Assembly (NCBI GenBank): GCA_016927495.1
Contig: JAFGMP010000018.1
Span: 1-36,501, forward strand
From: Candidatus Latescibacterota bacterium
GTDB lineage: Bacteria; Latescibacterota; Latescibacteria; Latescibacterales; Latescibacteraceae
Direction: 5' to 3'
DNA length: 36,501 nucleotides
The notes beneath the pieces are model-generated. The model was not told where the DNA came from and did not search any database. It worked only from the letters and a program-made list of their open reading frames with translations. Positions 7,057 through 14,736 of the stretch are shown here, in pieces (within the stretch, counting starts at the first letter, position 1; each line of letters opens with the position of its first letter). The position numbers and the translations under genes were made by a program.

Positions 7057-8358
7057 TTAGCTAATCACCTTCTCATTTGCCGCATCCCACTTCATGGTCT
7101 TTTGCTGACGGTATGCTTCCACACCCATCTTGATGGCAACCATGGTGGAGCAGCCGAGGTCGACGTTGCAGTACAGTTTCTCGCCGTTTCTGATCGCATT
7201 GATGAAGTTCGCTTTCATCATGGAATGATCGCCGTTCTGCCGTTCGGAATGGAGCGTGACTTCGTCATAGCCCCTGAAGTTGTCTCTGAATTCCTGCTTG
7301 TAATCGCCATTACCGGTCAGAATCGGGCTGCCGTGATGCGAAAGGTCGAGCGTCGCATACTGTGCATATATGCGGTTCGGCTGCTGCGTGTCGTTGGTCA
7401 GCACGCTTGAGAGACGGATCATATAGTCTCCCGGATATTCGACAGACATCGAGAATACATCGGGAATATCCCTGCCGTCATCTTTATATATATACAGGCC
7501 GCCGTTAGCGGTTACGCGGCGCGGATAGGCACCGTTTTCTCCGGCGATAGCGATCTGCAGCGGTGCAAGAATATGATACAGAAGGTCGGTCGCTACGCCG
7601 CCGTTATACTGGAAGTACTTGCGGAAACGGAAGAAGTGCTCGGGATTCCAGGGAATTCGCGGTGCCAGTCCCCACTTATGGCCGAGCCACATATCCCAGT
7701 CGATAAAGTCGTCTCCGGGGTAACCCGGGCCGGCGGATTCGTCGATCTTGAACCAGATATTGAAAGCGCCTCCTTTAAAATTACGGTTATAGCTGCCCTC
7801 TGCCCAGGTAACTTTACCGACTTTGCCTTCGGTGATGAGTTTATGTGCGTTCCAGTACTGATCTTCCGATGTGTATTGCGGCCCTACCTGAAATACTTTG
7901 TTGGTGCGTTTTACACAATTACGAACCTCTATGGCCTGTTCGACAGTGAGTGTCATCGGTTTTTCGCAGTACACATGTTTTCCTGCTTCCATTGCATCGA
8001 TACACATCTTGGAGTGCCAGTGGTCGGGCGTTGCGATCAGAACGGCATCGATGTCTTTATTGTCTATTACTTTACGGTAATCGATGACACCTTCTCCGTT
8101 GCATATGCCGATAGCTCTGGTCAGACGGCGGCGGTATACGTCGCAGACCACAGGAACCTGCGCGTTCCACTCGGTGGCATGTTCCGTCAATTGCCTGAGG
8201 TGGCCGGTACCCATACCACCTACACCGATTACACCGAAATTGATCTTGTCGTTTGCGCCAAGTACTTTTGACGGTGTCAGACCGCCCAGCGATGCAACTC
8301 CTGCTACAGCCGCGGTTGTTTTTATAAAATTACGCCGCGAAGGTTTTCCTGAACTCAT
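7057..8358 (-). CDS. Tat-exported Gfo/Idh/MocA-family oxidoreductase
   Basis: NAD(P)-dependent sugar or sugar-acid oxidoreductase of 433 aa. The N-terminus carries a textbook twin-arginine signal, SRRNFIK (7-13), then a hydrophobic segment TTAAVAGVASLGGLTPSKVLG. The Rossmann motif GVIGVGGMGTGH starts at residue 42, the catalytic-type lysine is Lys133 in CEKP, and the C-terminal domain has GGVATDLLYHILAP (Asp258, His262). Length and order match the family. AAAGGAG precedes the ATG. Tat export, which carries folded cofactor-loaded proteins, is common for this family in Planctomycetes- and Bacteroidetes-like genomes. It is transcribed away from the RraA-to-sulfatase run across a 427-bp spacer, so it may share regulation and substrate with it. 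The substrate is unknown. Confidence 0.92.
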   Translation of the reverse strand: MSSGKPSRRNFIKTTAAVAGVASLGGLTPSKVLGANDKINFGVIGVGGMGTGHLRQLTEHATEWNAQVPVVCDVYRRRLTRAIGICNGEGVIDYRKVIDNKDIDAVLIATPDHWHSKMCIDAMEAGKHVYCEKPMTLTVEQAIEVRNCVKRTNKVFQVGPQYTSEDQYWNAHKLITEGKVGKVTWAEGSYNRNFKGGAFNIWFKIDESAGPGYPGDDFIDWDMWLGHKWGLAPRIPWNPEHFFRFRKYFQYNGGVATDLLYHILAPLQIAIAGENGAYPRRVTANGGLYIYKDDGRDIPDVFSMSVEYPGDYMIRLSSVLTNDTQQPNRIYAQYATLDLSHHGSPILTGNGDYKQEFRDNFRGYDEVTLHSERQNGDHSMMKANFINAIRNGEKLYCNVDLGCSTMVAIKMGVEAYRQQKTMKWDAANEKVIS

Positions 8359-8785
8359 TGAATACTCCTTTCATAATGCAAAAGATATTGGCGCCGGTGG
8401 GGAAAATGTCATTGAACTCAATATCAAATTTATCCCCGAAGCGCCTGTCTATATTTGTTAAAATATTATTCAGGTATGCTTGAAGATATGCTATAAAACA
8501 TCGGAATGCAAGTGTGGAATAATCGTAACAGAATTGTGGATTCAGCGCTGTATTGAATAAGCTCTTATCAATACATGAATTACAAATCGCCCGATGAGTA
8601 TCATTTTATTCGATTTTGTATATTCACCGGCCTGTAGTGTGTAAGCTGTGCTTGACTCCAAACACGTGAATAGGTATAATGATGCTTAGGGATTTCTGCG
8701 TTTTTTAATAGAGCAAATCCGGTATTAATAAAAATTATTTTTGTATTATTAATTCTGATCGTTGTTAAAACTCAAAGGAGAAAAA
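8359..8785. other. Divergent intergenic region
   Basis: AT-rich 427-bp spacer between the oxidoreductase and the RraA-like gene, with no credible ORF. It contains the + strand promoter described separately; the - strand promoter was not identified with confidence. No riboswitch fold was recognised. Its size leaves room for regulator binding, but no regulator gene lies next to it. Confidence 0.6.
8652..8680 (+). promoter_or_regulatory. Near-consensus sigma-70 promoter of the RraA-to-sulfatase run
   Basis: TTGACT (8652-8657) and TATAAT (8675-8680) are separated by exactly 17 bp, with only the last base of the -35 box off consensus. The transcript would start near 8687, leaving a leader of about 100 nt before ATG 8786. 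The imperfect palindrome CACGTG (8663-8668) sits in the spacer and could serve as an operator; that role is only a suggestion. Confidence 0.75.
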
Positions 8786-9508
8786 ATGGCTGAGTACCGT
8801 CACCTCGATATCGATCCCATGGAGCGAGTGAAACGTTATAAACGATTTTACGGCGGGCTCATATTTGACGCTCTCTGGTCTCTCGGGGTCAAGGAGACAA
8901 TGTTGTCGCAAAAAATATATCCGCTGCGTGACGACATGATTATTGCCGGATTTGCCCTGACGGTGAAAATCCACAATCATGCCGAATCTGACGAAACAAT
9001 TGCAAATCGCGGTATGGAGGGCTGGGGCGGTGGCCCGAACCAGCGTAAAATCATGAAAGCGGTAACTCCGGGCTGTGTTATTTGCGCTGAAACAGGCCCG
9101 AACAATCTGGTGGCGCAATGGGGTGAAATGAGTTGTCATCTCGCACGTAACAATGGCGCCACTGGTCTTGTTATGGCCGGAAATGTCCGTGACACCCGTA
9201 TCATTCTTCAGATGGAGAATTTCCCGGTATTCACCATGGGAACAACCGCCAATGCACGGACAGGATGGAAGGTAAACGAGATTAACGAAATCATCTTTAT
9301 GCCCGGCCATCTCAAACACTCGGTTCGGGTTTTCCCCGGTGACTTTATTTTCGGCGACACCGATGGCGTTCAGATTATACCGAAGGAAATGACCGATGAG
9401 GTAATGCTTATATGTGAGGAAATTCTCGATAAAGAAAAATACCAGCGCAAAGAAATCGTCGAGGGTCTTCCGGTCGAGGAGGTTTACCGGAAATACGGGA
9501 ATTTATAA
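8786..9508 (+). CDS. RraA-like aldolase/decarboxylase family protein
   Basis: Cytoplasmic 240-aa protein of the RraA / HMG-CHA aldolase fold, a family that cleaves or decarboxylates 4-hydroxy-2-oxo acids using a divalent metal. ATG 8786 is used because AAAGGAG lies 6 bp upstream; the in-frame TTG at 8762 precedes that ribosome site. Family signature: WGEMSCHLARNNGATGLVM followed by AGNVRD, with Arg135 and Asp136 as the conserved metal/substrate pair and Glu114 in the GE motif. The usual DG before xVRD is AG here. It is the first gene after the strong promoter, so it may finish catabolism of a sugar acid made available by the downstream exported hydrolases and carrier. The true substrate cannot be deduced. 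Confidence 0.87.
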   Translation: MAEYRHLDIDPMERVKRYKRFYGGLIFDALWSLGVKETMLSQKIYPLRDDMIIAGFALTVKIHNHAESDETIANRGMEGWGGGPNQRKIMKAVTPGCVICAETGPNNLVAQWGEMSCHLARNNGATGLVMAGNVRDTRIILQMENFPVFTMGTTANARTGWKVNEINEIIFMPGHLKHSVRVFPGDFIFGDTDGVQIIPKEMTDEVMLICEEILDKEKYQRKEIVEGLPVEEVYRKYGNL

Positions 9509-9576
9509 TGATTTATACCGGATAGTAATTAAATCACGGCAATAATGAATCAACGTTCTATTTTTAAGAGACCAAA

Positions 9577-9858
9577 ATGGATACATTTACCAATCCACTG
9601 TTTGATTATTTTCAGTCGATCACCTGGGAAGGCCCGGCAATTGTTGTGGCGCTGTTTCTGGTGGTTTTTATTATTCTCAGGCAGTATAATTTAATTTTTA
9701 TCATTATCATTACGCTGTTTTTCGCGGCTCTGACAAAAAAACTCATGATAATTGACGGGAAAACCGTTGAACCTGTCATAAGTGTGTCCATGGTGATATA
9801 CATTACCGGTTGCGGAGTGATTTTACTGCTTACGTTAAAGAAATACCTGAAGTTTTGA
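9577..9858 (+). CDS. Small integral membrane protein
   Basis: Protein of 93 aa with three hydrophobic stretches: about residues 18-36 (WEGPAIVVALFLVVFIILR), 38-55 (NLIFIIIITLFFAALTKK) and 66-86 (VISVSMVIYITGCGVILLLT). The two intervening short loops are polar, and the C-terminus is basic (LKKYLKF). No known family was recognised. AAGAG lies about 8 bp upstream of the ATG, a modest ribosome site. The position, 68 bp after the RraA-like gene and 95 bp before the esterase, suggests co-transcription. It could be an accessory subunit or a stray small gene; the complementary strand is also open here, so the call rests on hydrophobicity and context. Confidence 0.55.
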   Translation: MDTFTNPLFDYFQSITWEGPAIVVALFLVVFIILRQYNLIFIIIITLFFAALTKKLMIIDGKTVEPVISVSMVIYITGCGVILLLTLKKYLKF

Positions 9859-9953
9859 AGTATTGCTCTCAAAAAAAGTTTTAATGTAATCAAACCGTGA
9901 TCTCAATACTCAAATACATAATCATAAACCATTCTTTCCGTGAGGTATATCGG

Positions 9954-12098
9954 ATGGAACAACGCAAACAGAATCTTTTGATCCGGTCATACATTACTTT
10001 CTGCATTGTTTTTTTGTTTTTTCCCGCTTTTCTCTATACCCAGCAGCAAAAAGACACACGGCATGAAACGCTTAGGGATGCCGATCACTATGAAATCAGA
10101 ATGGCTCCGGTATCGAATCTCGACGAATGGAAAGTCCGCCGTGAAGAGGTTCGTGAAACGCTGCTGCTGCGAGCAGGACTCTGGCCCGAACCGGAACGGA
10201 CACCACTAAATGCCAAGGTGTTCGATGAGAGAAAAGGCGATGGTTTTACCGTATCGAAGGTTTATTTCGAGAGCCTCCCCGGTTTTTACGCGACCGGAAA
10301 CCTGTACCGTCCCACAAAAGGCAAACCACCATATCCGGCAGTGGTAACACCGCACGGGCACTGGCAGTACGGACGTCTTCAGAACTCGGAAATGGGATCG
10401 ATTCCCGGGCGGTGCATAGATTTTGCGCGTATGGGCTTTGTGGTCTTTAGCATCGATATGGTCGGGTATAACGATTCCTTCCAGCTTCCCCATGACCCCA
10501 GTAAAAGTCTTGCGCAGCTAAAAGCCGATAAACCACTGCCCTACGAACCGCGCCAAATGCGTGCGGATTTTCACTTCCCCGAAGCTGAACTGTATGGATT
10601 CAATCTCGGCGGTGTGCAGCTCTGGAATGGCATCAGAACCATAGATTTCCTGTGCAGCATGCCTTATGTCGATCCCGAAAGAATCGGTGTTACCGGAGCA
10701 TCAGGCGGCGCGACGCAGACTATTTTCCTTATGACGGCAGATGACCGTGTCAAGGTTGCTGCCCCGGTCAACATTATCGGTGCAGCTAAACATCCGGGCT
10801 GCGGTTGCGAGAATTTACCGGGACTCTGGCTTGACACGTCGACTGTCGAAATGGCCGCCGCTTTTGCGCCGAAACCTTTGCTCTTGATGTCCGCGACCGA
10901 AGATCCCTGGACAAACAATACTCCCGACCGTGAGTATCCGATGATAAGAAAATATTATTCCCTTTACGGCGCCGAAAATATGCTGAAAAATGTCCATATA
11001 AAGGCAGCGCACAATTATAATGCCGAAACACGGGCTGCCGTGTATGACTGGTTCTGCAAACATCTGAAAAGCTCCGAACCGCCGATAAAAAATCCGGTTG
11101 CTGTGTCCAACGAACTGAAAAATCTCGGCGATCTGCGTGTTTTCCCCGATAAAATACTTCCTGAGAGTGCACTCAACGGATTTCAGATCATAGCGAACTG
11201 GGAAAAGGCATCGGAGGAAAACCTTGAAGGTTATTACCCCCAAGCCGAAAGAGATTATAAGGATTTTGTCACCATATTCCGTAACAAACTGTGCGACATA
11301 CTTGCGGTCGGGATATCACCCGCGAAACATGAACCGAATGATCCGTTCAGCGGATTGAAAAAAAGTGAGATAATAACCAGGCAAGTCGGCGCCTACACGC
11401 ATTATTCGGCATTTTTCGGCAACTATGGAAAGGGTGATTATTTTGAAATCGAGTCGGTTAAACCTCAGGGGCCTGTGAAAGAGTATATTCTTTTGGTATT
11501 CCCTGAAACATGGGGAGGATTGTTTCTCCGGGATACCGATAACCTGAAACCCGAGATCATCAATCTTCTTGAAAAAGGGTATCTGGTAGCCCGTATCCAC
11601 GGCTATGCGTCAGGCAAACTGGCAATCCCGCAGAATACGCTTGATTCATACAATTGGTCGAATGTCTATAACAGGAACAACCGTCTTAACGGCATTCAGG
11701 ATATCGCGACAGCGGTGTACTGCATATCAAACAGCCCAAATCCTGAATCGGCGGGGAAGCCTAAGCTGACTGTAATCGGATGGGGCGAATGCGGAATACC
11801 CACAGCTTTTGCGTGTGCTGCAATTGGAGGCGCCGACCGTGTTATCGTCGACATGAACGGCAGTGATCCGGGATATGACGGCGAACTGGTTAAACTGATG
11901 CCGTATGGCGCTATCAAACGTATCGGTGATTTCAGAACTGCAACTCTGCTGCTTATGCAGAACAACCTTATCCTGTGCAATGCGGGAAGCACTTTTGATA
12001 AGGACTGGTATAAAAACCGGGCAGTTAAACTTGAATTTGAAGACAATCTTAAATTTCGATCGGATGAAACATGTGATAGCATTTGTAAATTATTTTGA
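9954..12098 (+). CDS. Exported two-domain alpha/beta hydrolase (acetyl xylan esterase-like)
   Basis: Predicted exported esterase of 714 aa. ATG 9954 is preferred over the GTG at 9897: GTGAGG lies 8 bp upstream and a Sec signal or anchor starts at once (basic MEQRKQ, hydrophobic SYITFCIVFLFFPAFLYTQ, residues 12-30). Domain 1 (about 60-372) is an active-looking hydrolase with HGHWQYG (134-140), nucleophile elbow GVTGASGGATQT (Ser250), acid near Asp317 in SATEDPW and His353 in AAHNYN. Domain 2 (about 400-714) repeats a hydrolase-like plan, but its elbow reads GWGECGIP (609-616), with no serine at the nucleophile position, so it is probably non-catalytic. In the same run as the MFS carrier and sulfatase. 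Confidence 0.88.
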   Translation: MEQRKQNLLIRSYITFCIVFLFFPAFLYTQQQKDTRHETLRDADHYEIRMAPVSNLDEWKVRREEVRETLLLRAGLWPEPERTPLNAKVFDERKGDGFTVSKVYFESLPGFYATGNLYRPTKGKPPYPAVVTPHGHWQYGRLQNSEMGSIPGRCIDFARMGFVVFSIDMVGYNDSFQLPHDPSKSLAQLKADKPLPYEPRQMRADFHFPEAELYGFNLGGVQLWNGIRTIDFLCSMPYVDPERIGVTGASGGATQTIFLMTADDRVKVAAPVNIIGAAKHPGCGCENLPGLWLDTSTVEMAAAFAPKPLLLMSATEDPWTNNTPDREYPMIRKYYSLYGAENMLKNVHIKAAHNYNAETRAAVYDWFCKHLKSSEPPIKNPVAVSNELKNLGDLRVFPDKILPESALNGFQIIANWEKASEENLEGYYPQAERDYKDFVTIFRNKLCDILAVGISPAKHEPNDPFSGLKKSEIITRQVGAYTHYSAFFGNYGKGDYFEIESVKPQGPVKEYILLVFPETWGGLFLRDTDNLKPEIINLLEKGYLVARIHGYASGKLAIPQNTLDSYNWSNVYNRNNRLNGIQDIATAVYCISNSPNPESAGKPKLTVIGWGECGIPTAFACAAIGGADRVIVDMNGSDPGYDGELVKLMPYGAIKRIGDFRTATLLLMQNNLILCNAGSTFDKDWYKNRAVKLEFEDNLKFRSDETCDSICKLF

Positions 12099-12158
12099 TT
12101 GGCCAAACGGGGGAAAGAGCTCTCATCAATAGAATCATCCGGTAAAAAAGAGGATATC

Positions 12159-13526
12159 ATGAATGAGAAAAATGAAGTCAGTCCGGAACTGAATTTTGCT
12201 AAAGCCAATATATACCAGTTTTTACGCGGAGTTGGCGGGCCTGTATGGGGTTCAGGGGCTGCTTATTACGGGCCGCTTATGGCGCTTCTGGGATTCCTCG
12301 GGGCGTCTGAATTCTACAACGGTGTCGTAAATGCATTGTTCTGGCTCGGATTTATACTTACCCAGGTACCGGCAGCATATTATTCCGAACGTCTTCGCTA
12401 CAAAAAATGGGCCATGGGTTTCATTTTTATCCTTGCCGGGGCAAGTATGTTCGTTTTCGGTTTCACTCTCTTTATAACCGGCGGAACCAACCTTAAACTG
12501 ATGCTCATTCTCTTTATAATCTGTTATGGTATCGCAACCATCATTTCAGGCTCGGCGACACCCCTCATATTCAGCCTTCTGTTCAAGATTATTCCTCCGA
12601 AAAAGCTGGGAAGCTGGCTCGGTGTTTTTTTTATGATGATGTCTGTCGGCGGCCTTCTCGGCGGGCCTGTGGTAAAAAAAATTCTCCAAATGGGTTATCC
12701 CGCAGCATTCGAAATTCTCTTTATGTCAACGTTTGCCTTTGCCGTAGCAATGGCTATTGCCACATGGCTCATAAATGAGCCGGAAGGAGAACTGGCACCT
12801 CAAAAAGAAAATTTCGGCGTCTACATAAAGCATATTATCTCGATCATGAAAAACGATAAAAACCTCGTACGGTTTTTTGTCGGAATGTGGATAGTTGTCG
12901 GGCATTACATCTGTGTGACATTCTACAGCAGATACGCCCTTACCGGAGGATTCGGTATAAACGAGGATCAGGCTGGATTATTTGTCAGCATGAACCTTCT
13001 CGGTTACCTCATGGCAAGCCTTGGCCCCCTGTTCATTGTCCTTTATCCGCTGAGCCTGATTACGAAGATGATTGGCGCGAAACTGCCCTTATCGGTTAAC
13101 ATATTCGGCGCGGGCTGGATCGCCGACCGTTTCGGGCCCAAGTATACGCTGATTACATTTCAGATCGTCGCTTTTCTTGGTGTGACTATCGCCATGATGG
13201 CACGAAATGTCTATATGTTTTATGTAGTCTGGGTTTTCGCAGGTTTCGCGCAGATTTGCAATAACATCGGCTATTCCAACATGACCCTGCTCAGTTGTCC
13301 GATTCAGGATAAATCATCCTACGTGGGACTGGTGAATTTTGCGGTATTCCCGTTTGTTGTGATTGTGCCTATGGTTGTCGGCGCGCTCATTGAGCGGAAC
13401 ATTCTGAACTATACGAGCACATTTATTATTTCGATGATCATGATGGTCATCGCAATTCTGTATTTTGTCTTTTTTGTCGATAATCCCCAGGGATATAAAG
13501 ACATGAAAGCTCAAAAGTCAGCATAA
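12159..13526 (+). CDS. MFS transporter
   Basis: Major facilitator superfamily carrier of 455 aa with about twelve membrane helices. ATG 12159 follows AAAAGAGGA by 6 bp; the in-frame TTG at 12099 precedes that site. N-terminal half: helices from about residue 30, ending in ATWLINEPEGE. A cytoplasmic loop of about 30 residues follows (QKENFGVYIKHIISIMKNDK), then the C-terminal half with the MFS loop motif GWIADRFGPKYTL. It lies 60 bp after the exported esterase and 96 bp before the exported carbon-nitrogen hydrolase, so it probably imports their product. Substrate not assignable from sequence; a sugar, sugar acid or related small organic anion is likely. Confidence 0.9.
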   Translation: MNEKNEVSPELNFAKANIYQFLRGVGGPVWGSGAAYYGPLMALLGFLGASEFYNGVVNALFWLGFILTQVPAAYYSERLRYKKWAMGFIFILAGASMFVFGFTLFITGGTNLKLMLILFIICYGIATIISGSATPLIFSLLFKIIPPKKLGSWLGVFFMMMSVGGLLGGPVVKKILQMGYPAAFEILFMSTFAFAVAMAIATWLINEPEGELAPQKENFGVYIKHIISIMKNDKNLVRFFVGMWIVVGHYICVTFYSRYALTGGFGINEDQAGLFVSMNLLGYLMASLGPLFIVLYPLSLITKMIGAKLPLSVNIFGAGWIADRFGPKYTLITFQIVAFLGVTIAMMARNVYMFYVVWVFAGFAQICNNIGYSNMTLLSCPIQDKSSYVGLVNFAVFPFVVIVPMVVGALIERNILNYTSTFIISMIMMVIAILYFVFFVDNPQGYKDMKAQKSA

Positions 13527-13622
13527 ACCATTATACTGTAATGACTTTCATCCCGGTTTGAGGGCAATGACAATTACATAACCAATAACCCAAACATGCG
13601 GTTATCCGCGGAGGGCAGGATA

Positions 13623-14720
13623 ATGAAGTTACGGCAATATACGATCCCACTTGTGATAGTCACTGTTATTATGGTTCTGTCTCATCCGGCTTATGCACAA
13701 TTCAAACGTCCCAGCGAATTTACGCCCCGTAAAGTCGTTGTCGGTACGGTCATCCACGGTTACTACGGAGTCCCATACCCCGGCCTTGACAAGCGTTTGA
13801 CGGAAGTGGAAAACCTGATCGACAAGGTTGCAACCGAAAGCGAAAAAAAATACCCCGGTGAGGGTCTCGATCTGGTTGTTTTGCCCGAGGAAGTCATCAC
13901 CATCGGGAAAGGACGGACTGCAAAAGACAGGTCGGTACCGCTCAGGGGGCCGGTACTCGACCGTATGGGGAAAAAAGCGCGACAGTACTCGACCTATCTG
14001 GTGGTTCCGCTCGATCTTACAGAGGAAAACGGGACAACAACAAATGCAGCGGTTCTCCTCGACCGTGGGGGGAAAGTAGTGGGTATTTACCGCAAGGTAC
14101 ATCTTGTCGATGCCCAGGGGAAAACGCCGCTCGAGGGAGGACACACACCGGGCACGGAATATCCGGTGTTTGACTGCGATTTCGGACGGCTTGCCGTGCA
14201 GATATGCTATGATCTCAATTTCCCCGAAGGATGGCAGACGCTTTTTGATAAGGGTGTAGAGATCATTGTGGTGCCAACCATGTCGCCCCAGACGGTCCGT
14301 CCTACTGTTTATGCATCAAACGGCCATTGTTATATAGTCACCAGTAATCACCGTAATAATGCCACTATTTTCAATCCCGGCGGCCGTATCGTTGCCCAGA
14401 TAGATGATGGCGACAACGAACTGGTATCCGGCACCCTCAGACTGACCCAGAATGCGGTCCTGGTGCATCGTATCGACCTGTCCTACGCTATTGTTTCATG
14501 GTCAGCTACACTCGGTGATGGCCGTCTGTTTACGGAAAAATATGGCGACAATGTCGGGTATTCCTACTACCGTGATGAGGATTACGGCATATTCTGGTCG
14601 AACGACCCGATTTTACCTGTCAGACGTATGGTACAGGAACTCGGTCTTGTCGAAATGGATGAGCAATTGAAACGTTCAAAACAGGTACAGGATGAAGTAC
14701 GGGGTGGACCCGCGAAATAG
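13623..14720 (+). CDS. Exported carbon-nitrogen hydrolase (nitrilase superfamily)
   Basis: Amidase/nitrilase-fold enzyme of 365 aa that should break a C-N bond using Glu-Lys-Cys chemistry. Visible residues are Glu89 in VVLPEEV, Lys158 in IYRKVHL, Cys195 in VQICYDLNFPEG and a second glutamate, Glu171, in LEGGHTPG. ATG 13623 has GGAGGGCAGG upstream. Residues 1-26 form a clear Sec signal peptide (basic MKLRQ, hydrophobic core, cleavage after PAYA). Export is unusual, since most members act in the cytoplasm. The C-terminal 60 residues beyond the core (YSYYRDEDYGIFW, then charged helix) are extra. The stop codon is 16 bp before the sulfatase start, so the two are surely co-transcribed and may act on one substrate. 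Confidence 0.9.
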   Translation: MKLRQYTIPLVIVTVIMVLSHPAYAQFKRPSEFTPRKVVVGTVIHGYYGVPYPGLDKRLTEVENLIDKVATESEKKYPGEGLDLVVLPEEVITIGKGRTAKDRSVPLRGPVLDRMGKKARQYSTYLVVPLDLTEENGTTTNAAVLLDRGGKVVGIYRKVHLVDAQGKTPLEGGHTPGTEYPVFDCDFGRLAVQICYDLNFPEGWQTLFDKGVEIIVVPTMSPQTVRPTVYASNGHCYIVTSNHRNNATIFNPGGRIVAQIDDGDNELVSGTLRLTQNAVLVHRIDLSYAIVSWSATLGDGRLFTEKYGDNVGYSYYRDEDYGIFWSNDPILPVRRMVQELGLVEMDEQLKRSKQVQDEVRGGPAK

Positions 14721-14736
14721 AATCGGAGGATACTAC

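Noticed and set aside
7573-8271. 232-codon frame on + opposite the Gfo/Idh gene
   Set aside because: Antisense shadow of a clearly conserved oxidoreductase.
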